64,000 bases of DNA. It comes from Nitricoxidireducens sp046726235 (lineage in GTDB: Bacteria; Pseudomonadota; Gammaproteobacteria; Burkholderiales; Rhodocyclaceae). Both the position numbers and the translations under genes were made by a program. This document shows, in pieces, positions 8,331 to 16,946 of this stretch. The first letter of the stretch is position 1. Each line of letters begins with the position of its first letter. The notes under the pieces were generated by a model. The model saw nothing but the letters and a program-made list of their open reading frames with translations, ran no database searches and was not told the DNA's origin. The stretch covers positions 1 through 64,000 of the forward strand of contig JBKPAD010000012.1 in assembly GCA_046726235.1 (NCBI GenBank), read 5' to 3'.

Positions 8331-9965
8331 CTATTCCGCTGCGGACAATTGTTCGCGCATCGCCCGCTTGTTGAGCTTGCCGACGCTGGTGCGCGTCAGG
8401 CTCTCGACGAACCGGACCTGGTCCGGCACGCCGTACTTCGAAATATGGCCCTGCTCGGCAAAGGCCTTGACGTGGGCCTGGATCGCGGCGGCATCGGCGC
8501 TCTGGTCCTGCTTCAGGACCACCATGGCCAGCGGCCGCTCGCCCCACTTGTCGTTTTTCACGCCGATCACCGCCACCTCGGCGACCGCCGGATGGCGCCC
8601 GATGATGTCTTCGATCTCCAGCGACGACACCCACTCGCCGCCGGTCTTGATGACGTCCTTGATGCGATCGGTGACCTGCAGGTAGCCGCGCGCGTCGATG
8701 TGGCCGATGTCCTGCGTGTGCAGCCAGCGCGCCCGCCACAGCGCTTCGGATGCGGCCGGGTTGTCGAGATAGCCCTGGGTGAGCCACGGCGCGCGCACCA
8801 CGACCTCGCCCACCGACTTGCCGTCGTGCGCTACGTCTTCCATTTCCGGCGTCACCACGCGCAGGTCGACCAGCAGGTTGGGGCGGCCGGTCTTGGTGCG
8901 GATCGTCGTGGCGTCGCCGTCGAGATCGGCCGAATCCACCTGGGCGAGAGTCAGGATCGGGCAGGTCTCCGACATGCCGTAGCCGGTGAAGATGTCGATG
9001 CCGCGCGCCATGGCCGTCTGCGCCAGCGCCGTCGACAGCGCCGAGCCGCCGATGATGACCTTCCAGCCCTTGAAATCGGCCTTTTCGGCCGCCGGACAGC
9101 TGAGCAGCATGTGCATGATCGTCGGTACGCAATGCGAGAGCGTGACCTTCTCCGATTGGATGAGGCCGACGAGCTTGTCCGGCACGTAACGGCCAGGATA
9201 TACCTGCTTGGCGCCGGCCGCCGTCGCCATGTACGGAATGCCCCAGGCATGAACATGGAACATCGGCGTCAACGGCATGTAGACGTCGTCGCGGTCGAAG
9301 CCGCCCTGGCGCGGCGCAATGCCCAGAAGGCCGAGCAGCGCCATCGTATGGAGCACGAGTTGACGATGGCTGTAATAGACCCCCTTCGGCAGGCCCGTCG
9401 TTCCGGTCGTGTAGAAGGTCGTGGCGCGGGTGTTCTCGTCGAAGTCGGGGAAGACGAAATCGGCATGCGCCGAGGCCAGCAACGACTCGTAGTCGCCGAC
9501 GAAGCCGTCGGGCAGAACGATGGTGGCGTCGTCCTGGAGCAGGACGAAGGTCTTCACCGTCTCCAGCTTGTCGCGGATGGCGCCGAGGATGGGAAGGAAC
9601 TCGGCGTTGATGAAGAGCGCGCGCGCCTTGGAGTGGTTGAGCGTGTACAGGATCTGGTCGGGCGACAGGCGGACGTTCACCGTCATCAGCACGCTGCCGG
9701 TCATCGGGACGGCGAAGAAAGCCTCGAGGTAGCGATGCGTGTCCCAATCCATGAACGCCACCGTATTGCCATCGAGACCGAGACGCTCGATCAGGCTGCC
9801 GAAACGCTTCAGCCTCGAATGGAAGTCGCGGTAGCTGTAGCGCCACTTGTCGGCATAGACGATCTCCTGATCCGGCGCGATCGCCAAGGGCGTATGCAGG
9901 AGTTGCTTGATCAGCAGCGGGTAGGTATAGGCCGAGGGTGTCACCTGAATCGACTCAACTGACAT
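8331..9965 (-). CDS. Fatty-acyl-CoA ligase (AMP-binding family)
   Basis: A 544-aa ligase that activates fatty acids to acyl-CoA through an acyl-adenylate. It has the adenylation P-loop TTGTTGLPKGVYYSHR, the GYGMSETCP motif and the C-terminal DRIKDVIKTGGEWVSSLEIE hinge, ending with the K-rich KLNKRAMR segment. The start MSVESIQV is preceded by GGAGG at ideal spacing; an upstream in-frame start has no ribosome site. First gene of the beta-oxidation operon and divergent from an AraC-family regulator. The chain-length or aromatic preference cannot be read from sequence by eye. Confidence 0.93.
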   Translation of the reverse strand: MSVESIQVTPSAYTYPLLIKQLLHTPLAIAPDQEIVYADKWRYSYRDFHSRLKRFGSLIERLGLDGNTVAFMDWDTHRYLEAFFAVPMTGSVLMTVNVRLSPDQILYTLNHSKARALFINAEFLPILGAIRDKLETVKTFVLLQDDATIVLPDGFVGDYESLLASAHADFVFPDFDENTRATTFYTTGTTGLPKGVYYSHRQLVLHTMALLGLLGIAPRQGGFDRDDVYMPLTPMFHVHAWGIPYMATAAGAKQVYPGRYVPDKLVGLIQSEKVTLSHCVPTIMHMLLSCPAAEKADFKGWKVIIGGSALSTALAQTAMARGIDIFTGYGMSETCPILTLAQVDSADLDGDATTIRTKTGRPNLLVDLRVVTPEMEDVAHDGKSVGEVVVRAPWLTQGYLDNPAASEALWRARWLHTQDIGHIDARGYLQVTDRIKDVIKTGGEWVSSLEIEDIIGRHPAVAEVAVIGVKNDKWGERPLAMVVLKQDQSADAAAIQAHVKAFAEQGHISKYGVPDQVRFVESLTRTSVGKLNKRAMREQLSAAE

Positions 9966-10227
9966 GCGAGTTCCTCCGAATATTTGTGACCCGAGGGAAA
10001 GCGAGGGCACGACGGCGATTCGCGACATGCAAACTGCGCCGCAATCGTGCAGGTACTATCGACTGTGAGCCGCTGCATCGATTCCTTCTCGGGCTTGTGT
10101 AATGAGATCAGCCGCTTGTGATTCCGCGGCATTCTAAGTTCCCGCCTCCTCTCGCAGGTAGCCAGTTGAGCCTAAAAACTTGCATAATGGGCCATCTTGT
10201 ACTGTCCCGGGTTCTTTTGCCCGACGC

Positions 10228-11271
10228 ATGCATATGGACGAAGCCCGGCTGACGACGGTCCCGATGTCTTTCGTTCTCGGCTTGTTGAGCGGAACGCCGC
10301 TCAATGCGGAAGCTCGAGCCGAGGCCCTGTCGCGAGCCGGCATCGCGCCTGCGCTGCTCGACGCCGAGACGGCCCGGGTCACGAGCGATCAGTTCGCCAG
10401 TCTCTATCAGCTTCTGGCCCGGCAGCTCGACGACGAGCTTCCGGGAATGTTCTCGCGTCCGGTGCGGGCCGGGGCGTTCAAGTTCTTGTGCTTGAGCCTG
10501 TTGGACGCGCCAAGCCTCCAGACGGCACTATTCCGCCTCACCCGTTTCCTTCACTTGCTGGTCGACGATTTCGCCGTTGAACTGTCGCGCGAGGATGACC
10601 TCTTCCGCCTGGCGCTGATACCGCGCTGCGAGCAGATGCAACGAAATACGTTTGGACAGGAAATCCTTTTCAAGCTGATCCATGGCGTGGCCTCCTGGCT
10701 CAGCGGTCAGCGCATCGGCTTGTTCCGCGTGGATTGCAGCTATCCACGCCCGCCCCATGCGTCGGAATACCGCTTCCTTTTTCCCGGCCCCGTGCACTTC
10801 GGGCAACCGGTATCCGCGCTCTATTTCGAAGCCTCCCAGTTGGCAGTGCCGATTCGCCAGGACAAGAAGTCCCTCACCCGATTTCTGGCGCGAGCACCGG
10901 GCGACTGGCTCTTCGTCGCATTCGACAACCAACCGACCAGTCAGCTCGTCAGGGAGACCCTGAAACAGCGAATGAATCGAGCGGTCGCCGCACCGGACGC
11001 CGCCCGCGCGCTTCATCTGTCCCTACGTACGCTGACGCGGCGGCTCAACGAGGAAGGCACGACCTTTCAGGCCCTGAAAGACGAACTTCGCCGCGACCTG
11101 GCCATTCAACTCCTGACGAAGACCCATACGGCCATCGGCCTCATCGGGCAGGAGATCGGCTTTCAGGATTCCAATGCCTTCTACCGCGCCTTCCGGCAAT
11201 GGACGGGAAGTACACCGGGGGCCTATCGCCTGGGCACGGCGGCGCCTCACCCGAAGGCGACACGGCGATGA
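10228..11271 (+). CDS. AraC-family transcriptional regulator (OruR/OphR-like)
   Basis: A regulator of about 347 aa with an N-terminal effector-binding region, as in the 'arabinose-binding domain' AraC family, and a C-terminal double helix-turn-helix (ALHLSLRTLTRRLNEEGTTF ... IGQEIGFQDSNAFYRAFRQW). Transcribed divergently from the fatty-acid operon with 262 bp between the starts, so that operon is the natural target. Start alternatives are ATG at 10228, 10234 or 10264; an upstream TTG is unlikely. The gene ends about 120 bp before the transposon end. Confidence 0.88.
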   Translation: MHMDEARLTTVPMSFVLGLLSGTPLNAEARAEALSRAGIAPALLDAETARVTSDQFASLYQLLARQLDDELPGMFSRPVRAGAFKFLCLSLLDAPSLQTALFRLTRFLHLLVDDFAVELSREDDLFRLALIPRCEQMQRNTFGQEILFKLIHGVASWLSGQRIGLFRVDCSYPRPPHASEYRFLFPGPVHFGQPVSALYFEASQLAVPIRQDKKSLTRFLARAPGDWLFVAFDNQPTSQLVRETLKQRMNRAVAAPDAARALHLSLRTLTRRLNEEGTTFQALKDELRRDLAIQLLTKTHTAIGLIGQEIGFQDSNAFYRAFRQWTGSTPGAYRLGTAAPHPKATRR

Positions 11272-11375
11272 AGGATCGGGATAAGGCGCTGGGGAGTGGG
11301 TGATGGAAAACCACAACCACCCACCCGACGATGACGGGATACGAGACCAGGCCTGCCGTACAGATGCCGTACGAA

Positions 11376-11394
11376 AACAAAAAGGCCGCCCGAG
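11376..11394 (-). terminator. Distal half of the tRNA-Val(CAC) terminator, cut off by transposon insertion
   Basis: On the minus strand this reads CTCGGGCGGCCTTTTTGTT. It is one arm plus the U-tract of a rho-independent terminator. The other arm (AGGCTGCCC on the minus strand) is now at 37262-37274. Removing the transposon and one CCGAG copy joins them into an almost perfect 9-bp hairpin followed by TTTTTGTTTT, 3' of tRNA-Val(CAC). Confidence 0.75.
11390..11394. repeat. Target-site duplication CCGAG (left copy)
   Basis: CCGAG immediately before the left transposon end; the same five bases immediately follow the right end at 37262-37266. Five-bp duplications are characteristic of Tn7-type transposition. 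Confidence 0.93.
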
Positions 11395-11525
11395 TGTGCC
11401 GTTAAGCATATCGCGGCCACGAATAAGGCATAACTTGGCCGAATTCCGCTGCGTTTGACGCCCAACGAGCCAGGGCGATAACGCATATCCTGGCCAAACG
11501 TCCGGAAATCAAGCAAAACTTGGCC
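11395..11525 (+). repeat. Left transposon end with four TnsB-type binding sites
   Basis: Four same-orientation copies of a 15-bp site: 11404-11418 (AAGCATATCGCGGCC), 11426-11440 (AGGCATAACTTGGCC), 11481-11495 (ACGCATATCCTGGCC) and 11511-11525 (AAGCAAAACTTGGCC). Arrays of direct repeats beginning with a TGT terminus are what TnsB binds in Tn7-family ends. Confidence 0.85.
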
Positions 11526-12020
11526 AAAAAAATGTCCTGCGTCACAAGGCCTTTTCTTGTGACGGGCTAAGCCTTCGCGAAGCGCCCCAGTGTGGCTGCC
11601 CGAGCGCTACACACCAGGAGGCTCACTATGATAGGGTTGCCCCATGAAAACGAAACACAATCAGCACGTGGGCCAGCAGCGCACAGGAAGCAGTCAACAG
11701 CCCCCACAAACCCGCATGGAGGCATACTTGAAGAATACGCACAGTGCGTTTGTAGCTGCGGTTGAACAGGCCAGCCAACTGGGCCCGGCGGCAAACGGAG
11801 TGCTAGCCGGCCCCCGGGTCCCCGTGAGGGACATCCCCGGCGAGGCTCGACAAGCCGCGCTTACGAGTTCGTCGCCACTGGCCGATGGTGTCTCGGGGTC
11901 GCCAGAATAGAGAAGCGGCACAAGGTCGAGGAGAGAGTCAGCATCGAGTTTGACCATCCTGTGCCAGGGATTTTTCGGAGAGCTACGCCTGCCGCCGCTG
12001 ACCGCCGTTATTCGCCCCCC
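11526..12020. other. Non-coding or weakly coding stretch inside the left end
   Basis: About 495 bp between the TnsB sites and the ABC gene. It holds a perfect 9-bp inverted repeat (CGTCACAAG at 11540-11548, CTTGTGACG at 11556-11564, 7-nt spacer), the palindrome CTTCGCGAAG at about 11573, and one possible 88-codon frame. I see no convincing conserved gene or RNA here. Confidence 0.5.
11644..11910 (+). CDS. Possible small protein (doubtful)
   Basis: An 88-codon frame starting MKTKHNQHVGQQ, hydrophilic at the N-terminus with one helical segment (AYLKNTHSAFVAAVEQASQL). No good Shine-Dalgarno precedes the ATG, no motif is visible, and the C-terminal third is low-complexity Pro/Gly/Ser. It may be a chance open frame within the transposon end region. 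Confidence 0.25.
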   Translation: MKTKHNQHVGQQRTGSSQQPPQTRMEAYLKNTHSAFVAAVEQASQLGPAANGVLAGPRVPVRDIPGEARQAALTSSSPLADGVSGSPE

Positions 12021-13928
12021 CTAAAGTATCGCAAGCGAGCGCTGCTCTTCGGAAAAGGCGCGGCCGACGACAAATTCTGGCTTGTCCAAGCTTGGTGCAA
12101 TTTGTGAAGTCGCAAAGATGAGTTGAAAGTCGCATGGGTACTTCATGCACTCGTTCGCAATGATTTCTTGTAGACGATGGGAGCGCGGAAGCTCCATGCC
12201 CCCGTCCTCAATTCCATCAAGAATCATAAAGCGGGGTAAGCGCATTGAGGCAACCTTACAGGCTGTACTTAGTAGGGCGACATGAAAGAGGTGCCTGAGC
12301 ACCACCGTTGAGCTTTCGGAGAACTGTTTGGCACCGTCCACCGAAACGACGTTGTCAGTAAAGCTGAACTGGACGTTCTCTGCTTTCTTAAACTCTTCCT
12401 GCCGATGCAAATCCTGTCGGAGAAGGCTTCCAAGCGTTTGCGCGACCTCTAAAGACACCTGCCTCTTCCTCTCCTCTTGAGAGTACACGAGCGATTCGAT
12501 TTGCGTATCAAGTGTGGCTGATTGGATGGCGATTTCGTCGCGGCGTTCTTGTAGTTGCCTGACCACCGCTACCAGGCGCTGGTTTTCGAGGAGACTCTTG
12601 ATTTCCTGCTCTAGTTCGCCAATGCGTCTGGCTGCCGCTTCAATCGCTTCTTCAAGTTCCGACGACCAGACCTTGGTCGATGCGTCAAAACGCTTCTCGA
12701 GCCGTTTGAGGTTCTCTTGAAGCGTCGGGATTTGATTCTTCAGGTCCGTTACCTCTTTGGACCGAGTCGCGATGAGTTGCAGAGATTCCGAATGTTGGAT
12801 TCGCAGTTCGTTCCTCATCCTAATCATTTGAGTGTCCCCCGCTATTTCGGTCAGCGGACTCTTGCACAGGGAGCAAGTGTCAGGCTGCTCAGGCGGGGAC
12901 GTCGGGGTAAGGCAACTAGGGCAGAATGCAAATGCGAGGGAGCCAATATAGTTTCTCGCGGCGCGAGACTCTTCTAGATTTCGAAGTCGGAGTTCAATCT
13001 CACGCACCAGGTTCTGCGAATCTGCGATATCCAGTTCCTTCCTGATTATGAGTTCCTCAGTGGCAATAAGTCCTGCCTTGGCATCGCTCAGTTCGCGCCG
13101 AAGCGATTCCTCGGGCTTTCTCTCTCTTTTTTTGCTCGTAGCGACGACTCTATCCGTCTTGAGACGAGTCAGTTCGTTAACCGTGAGGTCCCTCTCCAAT
13201 TCGACAGCTTGGATTTGGGCGCCGATAAAGTCAAAGGCGGTGCTCTTCTGGGACTTAGCCAGTACCGTGAAGATGCTCTTCAGTTCGGCATCTAGCTGAG
13301 CAGCCTCCTTCTCGAGAGTTCGCCGTTCCAGTTGCGCGGAATAGAGCTTGTCATCATAGATTCCGCAAAGATAGTTCCCAACCGTTTCCCTGGTTAGGGC
13401 ACTGTCGAAGGTGTCTGTGCGGAATATTAGACTATGCAGCGAAGGCTGGTCAGCGTACAGCACCCGCATGAACTGGTGCATTGTCAAATTCGACATGCCA
13501 TCGCCTTGGGCGTCGGGTAAGCCGAGTCCGACCAGAAGCGCCTGCGTAAAGCTAATCTTGTTTGGGCTTCGTTTGAACGGGTACGTCTCCCATTGGGTAA
13601 CCGAGGCTTCCAGAGCCGCATCCATGGCTCCCCAATACAAATGCATTGGGTTTAGCGGCTGAGGGTTAACTGGGCGCCGAAGCGTAACAGGCGACTCGTT
13701 CAGTTCCACCTCTGCGAGAACGTCGGTGCAAAGGAGGGCTTCCTGCTTCCAAGGAATGTTCTCCGCACCGAGCACATAGGCGATGAAATCTAAAACCGTC
13801 GTCTTGCCAGAACTGTTGTGACCTCGTACTACGTTTACTCCTTTGTGAAATGACGCCTCAAAGACTTTGCGGCGTTCCTTCAAGACCACTAGACGCTTAA
13901 ATAGAATTGTCGGCTTGCGTAAAGTCAT
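12021..13928 (-). CDS. Rad50/SMC-like ABC ATPase of an ABC-three-component-type system
   Basis: A 635-aa protein. Walker A is GHNSSGKTT (residues 36-44, K42). Two long charged, probably coiled-coil arms flank a zinc-hook-like pair (Cys336, Cys339, Cys352, Cys355; CPSC and CSLC), as in Rad50. The C-terminal Walker B region is RLPRFMILDGIEDGG. It is the last gene of a four-gene operon and overlaps the preceding frame by 32 nt. In ABC-3C systems a Rad50-like ATPase, a middle component and a third component act together in anti-invader defence; this role is inferred from the arrangement. The target and mode of killing are unknown. Confidence 0.85.
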   Translation of the reverse strand: MTLRKPTILFKRLVVLKERRKVFEASFHKGVNVVRGHNSSGKTTVLDFIAYVLGAENIPWKQEALLCTDVLAEVELNESPVTLRRPVNPQPLNPMHLYWGAMDAALEASVTQWETYPFKRSPNKISFTQALLVGLGLPDAQGDGMSNLTMHQFMRVLYADQPSLHSLIFRTDTFDSALTRETVGNYLCGIYDDKLYSAQLERRTLEKEAAQLDAELKSIFTVLAKSQKSTAFDFIGAQIQAVELERDLTVNELTRLKTDRVVATSKKRERKPEESLRRELSDAKAGLIATEELIIRKELDIADSQNLVREIELRLRNLEESRAARNYIGSLAFAFCPSCLTPTSPPEQPDTCSLCKSPLTEIAGDTQMIRMRNELRIQHSESLQLIATRSKEVTDLKNQIPTLQENLKRLEKRFDASTKVWSSELEEAIEAAARRIGELEQEIKSLLENQRLVAVVRQLQERRDEIAIQSATLDTQIESLVYSQEERKRQVSLEVAQTLGSLLRQDLHRQEEFKKAENVQFSFTDNVVSVDGAKQFSESSTVVLRHLFHVALLSTACKVASMRLPRFMILDGIEDGGMELPRSHRLQEIIANECMKYPCDFQLIFATSQIAPSLDKPEFVVGRAFSEEQRSLAIL

Positions 13929-14424
13929 AGCGATGCTCTAGAAGTCCGGTTCTGGCCTTAAGGCCACCCACTCCGGTTGTCGGAAGACCGCCCAATTTGG
14001 ACAGAATGAAATCAGTCACCTCGGGTTCCCTATCTCGCGCCGACTCGAGAACCTCTCGGAATTCCTTTGGAATTGGAACTCGAGTTCGTTCTGCAATTCC
14101 ACCGTCAAGCTTTTCCTTGTCGAGGAGACTTGAGGCAACCAGTGCACGAACTGCTGTTGTAAAGATGTGTTGCATATCGAGGAACGTCTTCCGCGAATTT
14201 AGCGGGCCGTGGTACTCATTACGTAACGGCTGTGCGATTCTCCTAATGTGAGAGAACTCTTTCGGAAGAGTGATGCTCAGGACCTCCGCTGGGAATGCGA
14301 GGTAAAAATCTAAAATCCGCAATTTTGAGACGTCCACTGACTGAAGAGTCTCTACGGCGAGCAACACTCGAAACGCACAGTGATACGCGTCATAAGCTGG
14401 GTGGTATATCAGCACGGGTCCCAC
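13897..14424 (-). CDS. ABC-three-component-type middle component
   Basis: A 175-aa mainly helical protein starting with GTG (MGPVLIYHPAYDAYHCAFR). The segment KLRILDFYLAFPAEVL and the later basic/helical part resemble the small middle components that sit between the ATPase and the third component in ABC-3C operons. It overlaps the upstream gene by 16 nt and the ATPase gene by 32 nt, which indicates tight translational coupling. No catalytic motif. The assignment rests on these sequence features plus context and needs a profile search. Confidence 0.65.
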   Translation of the reverse strand: MGPVLIYHPAYDAYHCAFRVLLAVETLQSVDVSKLRILDFYLAFPAEVLSITLPKEFSHIRRIAQPLRNEYHGPLNSRKTFLDMQHIFTTAVRALVASSLLDKEKLDGGIAERTRVPIPKEFREVLESARDREPEVTDFILSKLGGLPTTGVGGLKARTGLLEHRYDFTQADNSI

Positions 14425-15086
14425 CGAATGTGGCAGTTCCCGCCCAGAAAGAAGACAAGCCCAACGATGTCTGCTTCGGTAAGGTTTAGGTCATTGTCAC
14501 CGAGCATACCCACGGTGCTGGCTATGACGTCTTCGCCGATTAGAGCGTCAACTTCCTGTCGCGACTTGCCTGCTTGAACGGCTGGAGTAACTCGGAACAA
14601 GAACTGCGTGCAGAGCCTGGCCAGAATGTGGGTAAATATGTCTTGGGCAACGCCAGACGTTTGATACTTCATTAGCGTCTTTGTCGCTAACTCCTTTAGT
14701 TCGGAGGCATACTGGAGCAGGTCATGGCGTCCGGCCGCTTCGAGCTTTTGCCTAAGTCCTCTGACATCGCCATCCGTTCTTGCGGTGCAGAAGTGCTGCA
14801 GTTGCTCGGATATCCGAGCTATCTCGGGAATACCCGCTTGTTCCGCTCGTAATTTGGCGTAGAGCGGTGCCAATGGAGAAGCGGAAGGCGCATGGAAAAC
14901 GTATTTATTGCCCGCGACCAGGTCTCCGTACGCCGTATTGTTTTTTTGGCTGACCCACCGAATGGGACCGCCGCTATAGGAAGTCGCAGTCGTTACTTTG
15001 CCAACAATCTCAGCGACGTCCTGTGCAGAAAGAGAACCTGTGGAGACGGTTAGGGCGCCGCCTCTGTCCTTCGGGGTGTCGGACAT
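14409..15086 (-). CDS. Third component of the ABC-3C-like operon with a QxNxxxGDxxxG motif
   Basis: A 225-aa protein. Residues 46-60 read SQKNNTAYGDLVAGN, and almost the same motif ends the small membrane protein encoded just upstream. The rest (about 70-225) is predicted helical and ends GGNCHIRWDPC. No nuclease, protease or NTPase residues are visible. The ATG is 6 nt after the stop of the preceding gene. In ABC-3C operons the third gene commonly encodes the effector or sensor, so this is a candidate for either; which one is not determined. Confidence 0.65.
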   Translation of the reverse strand: MSDTPKDRGGALTVSTGSLSAQDVAEIVGKVTTATSYSGGPIRWVSQKNNTAYGDLVAGNKYVFHAPSASPLAPLYAKLRAEQAGIPEIARISEQLQHFCTARTDGDVRGLRQKLEAAGRHDLLQYASELKELATKTLMKYQTSGVAQDIFTHILARLCTQFLFRVTPAVQAGKSRQEVDALIGEDVIASTVGMLGDNDLNLTEADIVGLVFFLGGNCHIRWDPC

Positions 15087-15092
15087 CTATTG

Positions 15093-15284
15093 CTACTTGC
15101 GTTTTTCCGTCTTAATACAGTCTCCGGCGATTATGTCGCCGCCGGCTGTGTTGTCTCGTTGCGAGACGAAGCGAATATCCGTACTCGACCTCTTGCGACG
15201 CGATATTACGTTCTTAATCGTGAGGCCTGCCGCAAAGGCTGCGATAGCGCCGCCGACTACCTTAAGGATATCCATCGTATCCAT
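15093..15284 (-). CDS. Small single-pass membrane protein opening the ABC-3C-like operon
   Basis: A 63-aa protein (MDTMDILKVVGG...) with one hydrophobic segment (about residues 7-23), a basic stretch RRKRS that would place the C-terminus in the cytoplasm, and then SQRDNTAGGDIIAGD (residues 41-55). That motif matches SQKNNTAYGDLVAGN of the next protein at 11 of 15 positions. AAGGT before the ATG supports this start; the frame is open further upstream. Likely a membrane anchor or effector of the system (inference). Confidence 0.65.
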   Translation of the reverse strand: MDTMDILKVVGGAIAAFAAGLTIKNVISRRKRSSTDIRFVSQRDNTAGGDIIAGDCIKTEKRK

Positions 15285-15465
15285 CCGCTGTACCTTATTT
15301 GGCGAGTTCGGCGAATACTGTAGCAGCAACTTGGCATAACGACAACGGTATGGTGCCGCGGTGGTGCAGCCTGACAACGCGGTCCTAGAACTAACGTTTG
15401 TCCCACGAGATTTCCTGATATCGTTCCTCGGTGCGGTAGAAGTTCTGCAGAGGGCCGCTCCGCCT

Positions 15466-16749
15466 TCAACGATTCCTAAGGAACCACGGCATTCCTGGGA
15501 AATACCGGCGTTCGATGGTTGATGGGGAGACGCTTGCCGGTTGAGCGGTGACTCTCTGGGCGGGGCGTGTCACCTCAGATTCAGGCTCCCCACCGAGAAT
15601 GCCCTCCCTCGATTCGACAATTGTCTGAATCGCCCCGCGAATCGGGTCCAACTTGTCAGCCTCGGCCAGCGCCCAAGTGCTCCACGCTTCCACGAGCTCA
15701 AAGTGGTCCGGAGCTTCAGGATGCTGTCTAACCGCGGCGACGAATTCCCTAAGCTGGCCCGACACCTGCCAACTCATGACCTGCCCGAACAGGTGGTCCT
15801 GCCGTGCCTTGTCTTGGCGCAACCTCGCTTCCCGAGCGTTCCTTTCAGCAAGTTCTTCCGCTTTCCGCGCTGCTTCCTCTTCTTCTGCCTTGCGTTTGAC
15901 CAGCCAGTCGTAGCCGTGCCTTACGTCGGCCCGGTAATGGAGTTCCCCCATGACCGCCAGGCTCAGTACAACGTCTGGAATGACGCTCTCGAGCGTCTGG
16001 TCTTCAGTGTCCGTCCATTCTGTGCGGACTCCCGGGGGACAGGCCACCGTCGAACGCACTTTGATTCGAAGCGGCTGACGAGGGCCGCTATTGTTTTCAT
16101 CGAAGAGGGCGATGTGCGAACGGGACGCCTTGGTGGGCTCGATGGAAAACTCCACCCACTGCTCCCCAACGCACACCCGAAGATGCTCTGCATCTTTTCC
16201 ATCACACACGGGTTTGAAGCCCGCACGAGTCATTGCCATCAATATGGCGTTAATGAGTCGTAAGCGCCTCTTCGCTGCCGGCGCTTCAAAACGCGGCTTG
16301 TCCCAATAGTAGCTAGCCTCAGCCACCTTCCTCCTTCGCTCGTCGTCTTGCGTAAGCAGCTTGGCCACTAAGTGATGTGGGCTTTCCAGCGACTTCGGTA
16401 CCGTGACCTTGCCGACCTGTCGCGCCGCACGCTGGATGACCTCTTCAACGGGTTCATCAAAGACTGGAGGCGGTGGAAGCTCTCCGACGGGCTCGTCGTG
16501 ACGTGGGGCGGCAGTGCTTACTGTGATGGTGTCAGATTGGCCCAGCGCTCTCGGCGGGAGAGGAATTTTGGCGACGGGTTTACCAGCACTCCGCAACGCC
16601 CAGTAACCGCGTGGTGGAACGGGGATGTTGGCTCTTTGACAAACCTTGCCAAGGCCCACGTCTGAAATGCCGAGACGTTTGGCTAGTACAGCCTTCGGCT
16701 CACTCCAGACTAGGTCGTACAACTCTTGCCTCGCGTACTGTCGTCCCAT
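15466..16749 (-). CDS. Conserved hypothetical protein with N-terminal helix-turn-helix-like segment
   Basis: A 427-aa protein. The N-terminus (residues 4-50: RQELYDLVWSEPKAVLAKRL ... GISDVGLGKVCQRANIPVPP, then RGYWA) is a conserved module I associate with genomic-island proteins of unknown function; it looks like a DNA-binding helix-turn-helix. The middle is mixed alpha/beta. Residues about 280-320 form a charged helix rich in Glu/Arg/Lys, and the C-terminus is Pro/Ser-rich. Divergent from the coiled-coil membrane protein with about 200 bp between them. Function unknown. Confidence 0.7.
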   Translation of the reverse strand: MGRQYARQELYDLVWSEPKAVLAKRLGISDVGLGKVCQRANIPVPPRGYWALRSAGKPVAKIPLPPRALGQSDTITVSTAAPRHDEPVGELPPPPVFDEPVEEVIQRAARQVGKVTVPKSLESPHHLVAKLLTQDDERRRKVAEASYYWDKPRFEAPAAKRRLRLINAILMAMTRAGFKPVCDGKDAEHLRVCVGEQWVEFSIEPTKASRSHIALFDENNSGPRQPLRIKVRSTVACPPGVRTEWTDTEDQTLESVIPDVVLSLAVMGELHYRADVRHGYDWLVKRKAEEEEAARKAEELAERNAREARLRQDKARQDHLFGQVMSWQVSGQLREFVAAVRQHPEAPDHFELVEAWSTWALAEADKLDPIRGAIQTIVESREGILGGEPESEVTRPAQRVTAQPASVSPSTIERRYFPGMPWFLRNR

Positions 16750-16946
16750 CGATGTCTCTCCAAGTCTCGAGCCTCAATAGCCTCGCTAACCCGACCGAAA
16801 CGCTTCGCGCCAAACCAACCGCTCATGCCCGAAGCGTGCTGCCACGCCACTTATGAAAACCTGATACATTGCCTTGGCATATATGATTATGCATTCGTAA
16901 AACCTAACGACGTCACTTGCACTACTAGCGCCCAGGGGAGTTGGTC

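Noticed and set aside
11296..11325. Hairpin GTGGGTG/CACCCAC after the AraC-family gene as a terminator
   Set aside because: The 15-nt loop is long and no U-tract follows.
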